Assembly (NCBI RefSeq): GCF_023544465.1
Contig: NZ_JALPVL010000010.1
Span: forward strand, 248,001 to 312,000
Source: Paractinoplanes maris
Lineage (GTDB): Bacteria; Actinomycetota; Actinomycetes; Mycobacteriales; Micromonosporaceae
DNA: 64,000 bases
Direction: 5' to 3'
A program made the translations under genes and the position numbers. Shown in pieces: positions 17,155-24,815 of the stretch (the first letter of the stretch is position 1; each line of letters opens with the position of its first letter). The notes under the pieces were generated by a model. That model searched no databases. It was not told where the DNA came from and was given only the letters and a program-made list of their open reading frames with translations.

Positions 17155-17300
17155 CTTGGTCGCCGGTCAGCCCGCCCGGTCGCCGGTCAGCCCGCTTGGT
17201 CGCCGGTCAGCCCGCTTGGCCGCCGGTCAGCACGCTTGGCCGCCGGTCAGCACGCCCGGCGGCCGGTCAAGCCCGCTCGGCCGCCGGTCAAGCCAGCCCT
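17155..17300. repeat. 20-bp tandem repeat, about seven copies
   Basis: The core CGCCGGTCAGCCCGCTTGGT recurs in register at 17161, 17181, 17201, 17221 and 17241, then with drift (GGCCGGTCAAGC) at 17261 and 17282. It lies in the 506-bp stretch 17035-17540 between marR and the MFS gene. I see no credible gene in that stretch; the rest holds GC-rich sequence, then a lower-GC region with inverted and direct repeats described separately. Confidence 0.85.
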
Positions 17301-17410
17301 GCCAGGCGGCAGGGTCAGCGCGGCCCCTGCGCTCAACCCGCGCAGAGGCCACCCGTCAGTCGGTCCGCGCGTTCACCGGCGAGTTGAAGCGGGCGGTGAG
17401 CGTGGTCACG

Positions 17411-17526
17411 TGGTAGTTGCTTGCGCGGCATATCAGCGTGCGCCAAACTTTGAGCCGACAAGAATGCCGCGTCTGCAACTACCAGCGTACGCAATTAAAC
17501 GCTTATGCAACTTCGAGCGTACGCAA
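17411..17526. promoter_or_regulatory. Regulatory region of the MFS exporter with inverted and direct repeats
   Basis: TGGTAGTTGC (17411-17420) is mirrored by GCAACTACCA (17475-17484). AGCGTACGCAA occurs twice, at 17484 and 17516, 32 bp apart (three helical turns), and its GCGTACGC core is itself a palindrome. The second copy ends 14 bp before the MFS ATG. The lower GC content and repeated half-sites suggest promoter and operator DNA, possibly bound by the nearby MarR protein. Confidence 0.5.
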
Positions 17527-17540
17527 GACAGGGGATGGTC

Positions 17541-18707
17541 ATGCCTTTGGGCCTCGTGGCGCTCGCCATCGGCGGGTTCGGGATCGGGCTCACCGAGTTC
17601 GTCATCATGGGTCTGTTGCCGGAGGTGGCCGCCGACTTCGGCGTCTCCGAGGCCACGGCGGGCTGGCTGATCAGCGGGTATGCGCTCGCGGTGGTGGTCG
17701 GCGCGCTCGGCCTGACAATCGCGACGACCCGCCTCCCGCGCAAGAACGTGCTGCTCGGGCTGCTGCTCCTGTTCATCGCGGGCAACCTGCTCTCGGCCAT
17801 CGCCCCGACCTACGAAGTCATGCTGGCCGGTCGCATCGTCGCCGCCCTGTGCCACGGTGCCTTCTTCGGCATCGGCGCCGTGCTCGCCGCCGACCTGGTC
17901 GCTCCCCAGCGCCGCGCCTTCGCCGTGGCGACGATGTTCACCGGGTTGACCGCGGCCAACGTCCTCGGCGTGCCGCTGGGCACGCTGCTCGGCCAGGCCG
18001 CGGGCTGGCGCTCCACGTTCTGGGCCATCACCGCCGTCGGCGTCATCGCCTGGCTCGGCATCTTGGTACTGGTTCCACGGGGTGGCTCGTCGTCCTCGTC
18101 CGTCCGGGGTGAGCTGCGCGCTTTCCGCTCGGTGCAGGTCTGGCTGTCGATCGTCGTGACCGTCCTGGGCTTCGGCGGGATGTTCGGCGCCTTTACCTAC
18201 ATCGCCTACACGCTCACCGACGTGAGTGGTTTCTCGTCCGGTGCCGTCCCGTGGTTGCTCGTGGTGGTCGGCGCCGGTCTGTTTGTCGGCAACGCGATCG
18301 GCGGCCGGGCCGCGGACCGCTCGGTCGACCGCACGCTCTTGATCGTCCTGGTCGGACTGGCCGTGGTGCTGGCCGGCTTCGCCGCTACCGCTTCGAGCCC
18401 GATCGCCACGGTTGTCTGGCTGTTCCTGATGGGCGCCTTCGGCTTCGCGACCGTCCCCGGCCTGCAGACCCGGGTGATGCACTACGCGTCGTCGGCGCCG
18501 ACGCTCGCCTCCGGCGCCAACATCGCCGCCTTCAACCTGGGCAACGCGCTCGGCGCCTGGGCGGGTGGCTCCGCGATCGCCGCGGGTCTGGGCTACACGT
18601 CACCGATCTGGGCGGGCGCGCTGATCACCGTGGCCGGCCTCGCCGTGATGGCCACGGCGGCCACGCTGGCTCGGGCTCCGCACACCGAGCCCGTACCGGT
18701 GAGCTAG
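17541..18707 (+). CDS. MFS drug/sugar efflux transporter, DHA1 (AraJ/Cml-like)
   Basis: This 388-aa protein has twelve predicted helices. Family motifs are GFGIGLTEFVIMGLLPEVAADFGVSE in the first helix region (split here by function), LAGRIVAALCHGAFFGIGAV in helix 4-5 and the A-like loop between helices. Members export chloramphenicol, arabinose or other small molecules by proton antiport. ATG 17541 has GGGGA 5 bp ahead; two earlier in-frame starts at 17505 and 17535 lack this. Its last codons (PVPVS-stop) form the first unit of the 24-bp tandem repeat that follows. Confidence 0.88.
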   Translation: MPLGLVALAIGGFGIGLTEFVIMGLLPEVAADFGVSEATAGWLISGYALAVVVGALGLTIATTRLPRKNVLLGLLLLFIAGNLLSAIAPTYEVMLAGRIVAALCHGAFFGIGAVLAADLVAPQRRAFAVATMFTGLTAANVLGVPLGTLLGQAAGWRSTFWAITAVGVIAWLGILVLVPRGGSSSSSVRGELRAFRSVQVWLSIVVTVLGFGGMFGAFTYIAYTLTDVSGFSSGAVPWLLVVVGAGLFVGNAIGGRAADRSVDRTLLIVLVGLAVVLAGFAATASSPIATVVWLFLMGAFGFATVPGLQTRVMHYASSAPTLASGANIAAFNLGNALGAWAGGSAIAAGLGYTSPIWAGALITVAGLAVMATAATLARAPHTEPVPVS

Positions 18708-18890
18708 CGCAAGCCCGTACCGGTGAGCTAGCGCAAGCCCGTACCGGTGAGCTAGCGCAAGCCCGTACCGGTGAGCTAGCGCAAGCCCGTACCGGTGAGC
18801 TAGCGCAAGCCCGTGCCGGTGAGCTAGCGCAAGGCCCGTGCCGGTGAGCTAGCGCAAGCCCGTGCCGGTGAGCTAGCGCAAGCCCGTGCC
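18689..18890. repeat. 24-bp tandem repeat starting inside the MFS gene and spanning its stop codon
   Basis: Eight full units and one partial begin at 18689, 18713, 18737, 18761, 18785, 18809, 18834, 18858 and 18882. Each contains CCGGTGAGCTAGCGCAA, where GTGAGCTAG is the end of the MFS reading frame. The first five units have GTACC, the later ones GTGCC, and one extra G sits at 18833. The array makes up the first third of the 562-bp gene-free stretch 18708-19269. Confidence 0.93.
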
Positions 18891-18905
18891 GGACGACCGA
18901 TGGCG

Positions 18906-19072
18906 GGCCGCGACCGTTCGGGAACCGCCGGCCGGGTGAGCGGTCAAGCCTGCCGGGCGCGCGATGACGGGCTGCAGCCGATCTCGAAATCCCGCCGGCG
19001 AGGGATGATCAGGCCGCGACCGTTCGCAAACCGCCGGCCGCGTGAGTGGTCAAGCAAGCCGAGCGCGATGAC
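18906..19072. repeat. Degenerate direct repeat, about 62 bp, two copies
   Basis: Copies at 18906-18968 and 19012-19072 share GGCCGCGACCGTTCG, CCGCCGGCCG, GTCAAGC and GCGATGAC in the same order. A weaker third trace may follow near 19078-19115. No coding potential is seen; the rest of the gap to 19269 shows nothing I can name. Confidence 0.65.
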
Positions 19073-19269
19073 TCGACGCGACCATGGCAAACCCGTGCCG
19101 GGTGAGCGATCGATGACAGGCAGCGCCCGATCGTAAGTTCGTGCCGGTCCGGCCGATCAGCACTGTGGTGTTGCGCAGGCTGCGCTCGACAGCTGCCGGC
19201 TCGGGCCGGATGATCCTGGGAGCGCACGAGGGGATCGGCCGCCAGCCGGCGGTGCGTGCCCCGCGTGGG

Positions 19270-19473
19270 CTAGAGGCCGTCCTCCTGGTTGAGCTGGGGC
19301 CGGTAGGTGGCGATCCACCGCTCGACATCCACGGCGTCCCAGACCTTGCCCATCTCCAGCTCCTGATACGGGTCGGGGAAGTCCTTCCGGGTGATGATCT
19401 GCTGGACGCGCTGACGGCTGATACCCAGTCGGCGGCGGATCTCGCCGGCGCCCATCAGGACCACCTTCTCCAT
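19270..19473 (-). CDS. Small excisionase/AlpA-like helix-turn-helix protein
   Basis: This 67-aa protein is nearly all one MerR-type HTH: GAGEIRRRLGISRQRVQQIITRKDFPDPY, then a GKVWDAVDVERWIATYRP wing. Such proteins are common as free-standing genes in actinomycetes and as recombination directionality factors on integrative elements. No integrase, phage or plasmid gene lies nearby, so excision is not supported here. A cluster of ACTAGT inverted repeats upstream is a likely autoregulatory site. Confidence 0.82.
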   Translation of the reverse strand: MEKVVLMGAGEIRRRLGISRQRVQQIITRKDFPDPYQELEMGKVWDAVDVERWIATYRPQLNQEDGL

Positions 19474-19497
19474 GTCGGGAGACTATAGGCGGGAAGC

Positions 19498-19556
19498 ACT
19501 AGTCACGAACGGTTCGGTGGTGACTAGTAGTCGTCCCGCCTTGCCGGACGACTAGT
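19498..19556. promoter_or_regulatory. Cluster of nested inverted repeats built on ACTAGT
   Basis: ACTAGTCAC (19498-19506) is mirrored by GTGACTAGT (19520-19528); AGTCGTCC (19529-19536) is mirrored by GGACGACT (19546-19553), which runs into a third ACTAGT (19551-19556). Three ACTAGT hexamers in 59 bp is striking in DNA of this composition. The cluster lies 25 bp before the start of the HTH gene at 19473. From here to 19742 I see no gene. Confidence 0.6.
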
Positions 19557-19742
19557 GAATCAAGACGGCCGACCCCGCAGCGCTGCCGATCGCCTCCAGG
19601 GCCAGGTCACCGAACGCAACGCCGCCCGCCAGGCCTGATCGGCCACCGGCATCCCGCGGACGCTCGGGCACGGCCGCGAGCCCGCTTGAGGTGGCCCGGC
19701 CGGCCCGGGACGGCGCACGGCGGCTGGATCAGCGGGTAACGG

Positions 19743-20063
19743 CTAGAGGCCGAAGACGTGGCCGAGCCCGGTGACCTCGATCGCCTTGCGGACCGGAGGT
19801 GACGGCTCGGCCAGCGTCAGCGTCACGCCGGTCGCGGCGGCGCTGTTGCGGGCACTGACCAGGGCGCCCAGACCGTACGAGTCGATGAAGTCGAGACCGG
19901 CCACGTCGATCCGCAGGTAACGGCAGGCGTCGTCGGCGGCGATCGCCGCGAGCTGGTCGCGCACGGCGTCGGCCCGGTCGAGGTCGAGCTCACCGCTCAG
20001 TGAGGCGACGACGAGACCGTCCGCGTCGGCCGGTTCGTACACAATCGTGGCGTCCATCGGCAT
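19743..20063 (-). CDS. STAS-domain anti-sigma-factor antagonist
   Basis: This 106-aa single-domain protein is of the SpoIIAA/RsbV type. The phosphorylatable Ser lies in GLDFIDSYGLGALVSA (DSxGLG signature), and the strands VVASLSGELDLDRAD and TLTLAEPSPPVRKAIEVTGL complete the fold. Unphosphorylated protein would bind an anti-sigma kinase and free a sigma factor. ATG 20063 or 20057 is preferred; upstream in-frame codons to 20099 are unlike the family. No kinase or sigma gene is adjacent. The upstream gene on the same strand is the cNMP/reductase-like fusion, 46 bp away. Confidence 0.9.
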   Translation of the reverse strand: MPMDATIVYEPADADGLVVASLSGELDLDRADAVRDQLAAIAADDACRYLRIDVAGLDFIDSYGLGALVSARNSAAATGVTLTLAEPSPPVRKAIEVTGLGHVFGL

Positions 20064-20108
20064 TGGCGCAATGCTACCCGGGCGCTGCCAGCACAGCACG
20101 ACGAGAGA

Positions 20109-21755
20109 TCATTTGGCCGCCAGTGCCTGGTGAACCGAGCGGACCGCGCTCGCTCCCTCACCCACCGCCGCCGCCACCCGTTTCATCGAGGACCACCGCA
20201 CGTCGCCGGCCGCGAACACCCCCGGCACGCTGGTCTCGAACGGCAGTGGCCCCCGCCCGATCCCGGTCCACCGGTCACCGAGCTGTACGTCGGTCGGCAC
20301 GAAGCCCTTCTCGTCCAGCGCCACGTCGGTCAGCCAGCCGGTGGCCGGGGTGGCCCCGATGAAACAGAACAGCCCGAAGCACCCGCACCCTTCGCCGTCC
20401 GGGCCCGAGGCCAGCGTGATCTCCTCGAGGCGGTGCTCGCCGGCCAGCGCGGTCACCCGGGTCGAGGTGCGCACCGTGATCCGCGGGTCGGCCCGGATGC
20501 GCTCGACCAGATAGCTCGACATGCCCGTGGTCAGATCAGATCCCCGTACGGCCAGTGTGACGTGCCCGGCGTGCCGGGCCAGATAGATCGCCGCCTGCCC
20601 GGCCGAGTTCGCCCCGCCGATCACCGTCACCGGCAACCCGGCCACGGCGCGGGCCTCCAGCTCGGTCGCGGCGTAGTAGATGCCCGCTCCGACGAAGTCC
20701 GGCCAGCGGTCGAGCGGCAGATTCCGGTAGGCGGCACCGGTCGCGATCAGCACCGCCCGGGTCTCGACCTCGGTGCCGTCGACCAGCGTCAGCACGTGTC
20801 CCTGATCCGAGCGGCGCATCGCCTCGACCCCGCACGGACTGGCCAGGTGCGCGCCGAACTTCAGTGCCTGCACGACCGCCCGCGCGGCCAGCTGCTCGCC
20901 GCTGAGCCCGAACGGGAAACCCAGGTAGTTCTCGATGCGCGAGCTGGCCGCCGCCTGCCCACCGGTCGCGACCGCGTCGAGCAGCACCGTCTCGAGCCCC
21001 TCGGACGCGCCGTAGACAGCGGCTGCGAGGCCGGCCGGCCCGGCGCCGACGATGGTGAGGTCGGCAACCCCCTTCGGCGTACGCCGGTAGGTGAGCCCCA
21101 GCTGGTGGCTGAGCGTCCGCGGGTCGACTCGGGGAATCGTCACCCGCGGCATGATCGCCGCCGGCAGGTCGGCGCCGGTGAGCCCGGCCGCCGCGGTCTC
21201 GGCCCCGCCCTCGGGCGTGCCCTGCTCCACCCACCGGTGCGGCAGGTCCTGGCGGATCAGGAACGTCTTCAGGGCCAGCCCGGCCCCGGTGGTCTCGTCC
21301 GCGATGATCTCCAGGTTGCGGCCCGCGCGCTGCACCAGCAGCTGACGGCGGGCCAGGAACGCGCGCAGCAGCAGGTCGCTGAGCTCGGCGTCCTGCGCCA
21401 TGAGCAGCCGGAACTGCTCCGGCGGCACGCGGTGGGCCCGGCCCGCGGTGACCACCCGGGCCCGCAGGATGCGGGTCTGCCCGGTCAGCAGGTTGAGCTC
21501 GCCGACGAACTGCCCGGCCCCGGCCCGCAGGATCGGCTCGTCGTCCAGGCCGCCCTGCAGCACCTCGATCTCGCCGGACTCGACGAGCAGCAGGTCGCCG
21601 TCCTCGTCGCCCACGTCGAAGACGAGCTGTCCGGCGACGACCTCCTCCGGGCAGCCGTAGGAGACCGCCCGCGCGAACTGGGCCTCGTCGAGCGTGTGGA
21701 ACGCCGCCTGCGCGAGTTCCTCGAACTGGTCCCCGAGCTCGGGGAAGGACGACAT
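20109..21755 (-). CDS. Cyclic-nucleotide-binding domain fused to a thioredoxin-reductase-like flavoprotein without CxxC
   Basis: This 548-aa protein has an N-terminal Crp-like cNMP-binding beta-roll (about residues 20-140, with GDLLLVESGEIEVL and GQFVGELNLLTG), a linker, then an FAD/NAD(P) reductase domain with VGAGPAGLAAAVYGASEG (FAD Rossmann), ATGAAYRNLP, VIGGANSAGQAAIYLA (NADPH) and PGVFAAGDVRW. Where true thioredoxin reductases carry CAxC, this has AGIYYAATELEAR, so disulfide reduction in the normal way is not possible. ATG 21755 is chosen; the reading frame runs upstream into the tRNA gene. It may be a nucleotide-gated flavin enzyme or redox sensor. Confidence 0.88.
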   Translation of the reverse strand: MSSFPELGDQFEELAQAAFHTLDEAQFARAVSYGCPEEVVAGQLVFDVGDEDGDLLLVESGEIEVLQGGLDDEPILRAGAGQFVGELNLLTGQTRILRARVVTAGRAHRVPPEQFRLLMAQDAELSDLLLRAFLARRQLLVQRAGRNLEIIADETTGAGLALKTFLIRQDLPHRWVEQGTPEGGAETAAAGLTGADLPAAIMPRVTIPRVDPRTLSHQLGLTYRRTPKGVADLTIVGAGPAGLAAAVYGASEGLETVLLDAVATGGQAAASSRIENYLGFPFGLSGEQLAARAVVQALKFGAHLASPCGVEAMRRSDQGHVLTLVDGTEVETRAVLIATGAAYRNLPLDRWPDFVGAGIYYAATELEARAVAGLPVTVIGGANSAGQAAIYLARHAGHVTLAVRGSDLTTGMSSYLVERIRADPRITVRTSTRVTALAGEHRLEEITLASGPDGEGCGCFGLFCFIGATPATGWLTDVALDEKGFVPTDVQLGDRWTGIGRGPLPFETSVPGVFAAGDVRWSSMKRVAAAVGEGASAVRSVHQALAAK

Positions 21756-21863
21756 CACCACGCCGCCGATGCTGCCACCACCGGCGGGGATGCGACATCG
21801 GTAGGTTGACTGATGGGGCGGCTGCGCATCGGTACCGGCCGATCCGGTATGGTTTCCCCCATC

Positions 21864-21936
21864 GCGGACGTAGCGCAGCTGGTAGCGCATCACCTTGCCA
21901 AGGTGAGGGTCGCGGGTTCGAATCCCGTCGTCCGCT
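21864..21936 (+). tRNA. tRNA-Gly, anticodon GCC
   Basis: The 73-nt cloverleaf is complete: acceptor GCGGACG pairs with CGTCCGC, the D-arm holds AGCTGGTAG, the anticodon stem TCACC/GGTGA closes loop TTGCCAA (anticodon GCC), and the T-arm has GGTTCGAATCC. The discriminator is T and no CCA is encoded. No integrase gene or repeated tRNA 3' end is seen beside it, so it shows no sign of use as an attachment site. Confidence 0.96.
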
Positions 21937-21982
21937 CTTTTCTGACACAGCTTCCCAGGTCGGGCGCGACTAGGGTGAGCAC

Positions 21983-24100
21983 GTGCCGATGGAGCCGGTG
22001 GCTGGCCGCGGCGGAGCGGCGCGAGTGGTGGTCTGGGTCGCTCATCTGAGTGCCCCGATGGCCGGTTTGTGGCTGCTGGTCGCCCGGCCCGAGATCGACG
22101 GCCACTGGCAGCACGAGCCCGTCCACTTCGCTCTGGTGCTCGCCGTCGCCCTGGTCAGCCTGGTGCTGGCGATCGTCATCAACCAGGCCGCCCGGCGCCG
22201 CGAGGACACCCGGCTGCTCCTGGTCGCACTGTCCTTCCTGGTCGCCGCCGCTTTCCTGGGCCTGCACGCGGCGGCCACGCCGCAGGTCGTGCTCGACGCG
22301 CGCAACGCCGGTTTCGTCTATGCCTCGCCGGTCGGGCTCACCGTGGCCGCGATCTTCGCCGCGGCGAGCGCGGCCGATCTCTCACCCGGCGGTGAGCGGC
22401 GGCTGCTGCGGTTCTCAGGCCTTCTGCGTACGGGTGTCCTGGCGCTCGCCGCGGCCTGGGCGGTCGTGTCGCTCACCGGGTCGCCCCCGCTCAACCGGGT
22501 GCCGGGCGCCGACGAGCGCACCCCGGCCATCCTGCTCGCGGCGGCCGGCGTCATCCTGTTCGGGTATGCGGCCGTGCGGTATTACCTACTCTACCGGCGG
22601 CGGCGCGCGGTCATGCTGCTCTCCGTCGTCACCGCGGACGTCCTGCTCGCCGAGGCCGCCGTGGCGATGGCCGCCGGCCCGAGCTGGCACGCCTCGTGGT
22701 GGTTGTGGCACGCGCTGATGGCGGCCGGCTTCGGGTATGTCGCGTACAGCGCCTGGGTGCAATATCGCAACGAGGGCGCGGCCACCGGACTGTTCGCGGC
22801 GGTGGGCCGGGAGGAGACCGTCCGGCAGCTGCGCGCGGAATACAGTGCGGCGCTCGAGGGGCTGGCCGACGCGTTGCAGCGCGGTGAGCAGGGTGCGCTG
22901 ACCGAGGGACAGCTGGCGGCCACCACCGAGCGGGTGGCCCGGCGCTTCGAGCTCACCGACGGGCAGGCCGCCGTGCTCGGCCGGGCCGCCGATGCCCTGA
23001 GCGCCGAACGGGACCAGATCCGCAAGCTGGGCGCGCTGGTCGCTCTCGGGCAGGACGCGCGGGTGATGGTGGCCGACTTCGAGTTGCTGCGCGGGGCGGT
23101 GCACCGGGTCGCGGCCGCCTTCGGCGGTTTCACCGTACGCATCGGTCTGGTCGAGGAGGACCGGCTGATCCTGCCCCCGGTGCTCGCGGCCGGACCGTCC
23201 GCCGCCGCACCGGTCGAGGTCCACACCGTACGGCTGGCGCAAGCCGCCCTGGCCCGGGCGCACCTGCAGGAGAGTGACGGCACGCTGTATCTGCCGTTCG
23301 TCGTCAAGGGGCATCCGGCCGGGGTGCTGATCGCCGGCCACGGCCGCCCGATCACCGAGCGGGATGCCGCCCTGCTCACCTCGCTCGCCGCCCAGATCGC
23401 GATCGCCCTCGAGAACGCCCGGCTCTACCGGCAGCTCGACGTCCTGTTCCGGCAGTACATGTCGCCCGACGTCGCCACCGCGCTGGTCGCCGACCCCAGC
23501 CAGGCCGCGCTCGGTGGCGCCGTCCTCGAGGTGACCTCGCTCTTCGCCGACCTGCGGGGCTTCACGACTTTTTCCGAGCGGTCGTCGCCGACCGAGATCG
23601 TCGACATGCTCAACCGCTATTTCGACGTGGCCACCCGGGCCGTGCTCGACGAGAACGGCACTGTCGTCCAGTTCGTCGGCGACGCGCTGATGGCCCTGTT
23701 CAACGCGCCCGCCCGGCAGCCCGACCACGCCCTGCGCGCGGCCCGGGCGGCGCTGAAGATCCAGCACGAGGTCGACCGGATAGCCGCCGCCCGCCCGGAT
23801 TGGCCGCGTTTCCGGGTGGGCGTCAACACCGGTGAGGCGCTGGTCGGCAACATCGGCGGCGAGGCGTTGCGCAACTTCAACGCGATGGGCGACGCGGTCA
23901 ACGTGGCCGCCCGGCTCCAGACCCAGGCCGCGCCCGGACAGGTGGTGATCGGCGCGTCCACTCGCGACCGGATCGGCGACGGCGCGCTGGTCACACCGCT
24001 GGGTGATCTGATGGTGAAGGGGCGTGTCCAGCCGGTGCCCGCCTTCGTGCTGCACGGCCTGCGAGGGGAGAGCCCGTGGCACCTGAGCCTGGTCTCCTGA
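21983..24100 (+). CDS. Membrane class III nucleotide cyclase with GAF domain
   Basis: This 705-aa protein has about seven hydrophobic segments in residues 15-260, a helical linker, a GAF-like sensor (about 345-490, ending AAQIAIALENARLYRQ), and a C-terminal cyclase domain. Metal-binding Asp523 (LFADLRGFTTFSE) and Asp567 (FVGDALMALFN) and transition-state Asn640/Arg644 (GDAVNVAARL) are present. The two base-selecting positions, usually Lys and Asp/Thr, are Gln563 and Asn633. The start is GTG 21983 or ATG 21989. The 3' end overlaps the Crp/Fnr gene by 25 bp, so the cyclase and its probable cNMP receptor are co-translated. Confidence 0.9.
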   Translation: MPMEPVAGRGGAARVVVWVAHLSAPMAGLWLLVARPEIDGHWQHEPVHFALVLAVALVSLVLAIVINQAARRREDTRLLLVALSFLVAAAFLGLHAAATPQVVLDARNAGFVYASPVGLTVAAIFAAASAADLSPGGERRLLRFSGLLRTGVLALAAAWAVVSLTGSPPLNRVPGADERTPAILLAAAGVILFGYAAVRYYLLYRRRRAVMLLSVVTADVLLAEAAVAMAAGPSWHASWWLWHALMAAGFGYVAYSAWVQYRNEGAATGLFAAVGREETVRQLRAEYSAALEGLADALQRGEQGALTEGQLAATTERVARRFELTDGQAAVLGRAADALSAERDQIRKLGALVALGQDARVMVADFELLRGAVHRVAAAFGGFTVRIGLVEEDRLILPPVLAAGPSAAAPVEVHTVRLAQAALARAHLQESDGTLYLPFVVKGHPAGVLIAGHGRPITERDAALLTSLAAQIAIALENARLYRQLDVLFRQYMSPDVATALVADPSQAALGGAVLEVTSLFADLRGFTTFSERSSPTEIVDMLNRYFDVATRAVLDENGTVVQFVGDALMALFNAPARQPDHALRAARAALKIQHEVDRIAAARPDWPRFRVGVNTGEALVGNIGGEALRNFNAMGDAVNVAARLQTQAAPGQVVIGASTRDRIGDGALVTPLGDLMVKGRVQPVPAFVLHGLRGESPWHLSLVS

Positions 24101-24768
24101 CCTGCACCGACCCCGGCGAGTTCGTCACCGTGCTGGCCGACGGGGACCGCGACGACCTGTTCCGGATCGGCCGGCGGCGACGCTGGCCGGCCGGGGCGAC
24201 GCTGTTCAGCGAGGGCGACCGGTCGACGACCGTGGTGATCGTGCTGAGCGGCCGGGCCAAGGTGTTCTCGCTGACCGCGCAGGGCGGCGAGGTGCTGCTG
24301 GCCATCCGCGGGCCGGGCGCCCTGGTGGGGGAGATGTCGGCGCTCGACGGCGCCCCGCGCTCGGCGTCGGTGTCGGCCCTGGAACCCCTCGAGACGTACG
24401 TCGTGGGGGTGTCCGCCTTCCTCGACTTCCTCGGAACGCACCCGGACGCGGCCGTGCGCATCGTGCGGATGATCGTGTCACGGCTGCGCGACGCCGACCG
24501 CAAGCGGATCGAGTTCGGCACCTACGACGCTCTGGGGCGGGTCGCGTTGCGCCTGGCCGAGATGGCCGAGCGCTTCGGGGCCGATGCCGAGCACGGCGTC
24601 CGCATCACCCTGCCGCTCACCCAGGACGAGCTGGCCGCCTGGACCGGGTCGTCGCGCGAGTCGGTCACCAAGGCCCTGCGGACCCTGCGCCGCCAGGGCA
24701 TCATCGAGACCAGCCGACGCTCGGTGTCGGTGATCGATCTCGACCGTCTGCGCGACCGGGCGAAGTGA
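24076..24768 (+). CDS. Crp/Fnr-family cNMP-responsive transcription factor
   Basis: This 230-aa regulator has an N-terminal cNMP-binding beta-roll with the phosphate-binding cassette region GALVGEMSALDGAPRSASV (Glu, Arg and Ser as in Crp), a dimer helix VRMIVSRLRDADRKR, and a C-terminal HTH TQDELAAWTGSSRESVTKALRTLRRQGII. The GTG start lies within the end of the cyclase gene, giving a tight two-gene signalling operon: the upstream enzyme makes the nucleotide and this protein reads it. It ends in a strong hairpin directly at its stop codon. Confidence 0.93.
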   Translation: MAPEPGLLTCTDPGEFVTVLADGDRDDLFRIGRRRRWPAGATLFSEGDRSTTVVIVLSGRAKVFSLTAQGGEVLLAIRGPGALVGEMSALDGAPRSASVSALEPLETYVVGVSAFLDFLGTHPDAAVRIVRMIVSRLRDADRKRIEFGTYDALGRVALRLAEMAERFGADAEHGVRITLPLTQDELAAWTGSSRESVTKALRTLRRQGIIETSRRSVSVIDLDRLRDRAK

Positions 24769-24802
24769 AGGGGTGGAGCGCCGGTCCGGCACTCCACCCC
24801 TT
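24768..24802. terminator. Hairpin terminator after the Crp/Fnr gene
   Basis: Arms AAGGGGTGGAG and CTCCACCCCTT pair perfectly, with a smaller CCGG/CCGG stem in the loop. The hairpin begins at the last base of the stop codon and lies 14 bp from the end of the convergent GND-repeat gene, so it can stop transcription from both sides. Confidence 0.85.
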
Positions 24803-24815
24803 GATTCCGTACGGG

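Noticed and set aside
18718..18890. Octapeptide repeats (ARTGELAQ) in an open frame across the 24-bp array
   Set aside because: They arise only from reading the repeat in a frame different from the MFS gene; there is no start signal, and the in-frame MFS product stops at the first unit.
21755..21893. Longer N-terminus for the reductase-like fusion protein
   Set aside because: The extra codons run into the tRNA-Gly gene on the opposite strand and do not resemble a protein domain.
21864..21936. tRNA-Gly as attachment site of an integrated element
   Set aside because: No integrase gene, no second copy of the tRNA 3' end and no phage or conjugation genes were seen in the flanks.
22586..24082. 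A 498-codon frame opposite the cyclase gene
   Set aside because: It is fully antisense to a gene with recognised cyclase motifs and has no domain pattern of its own.
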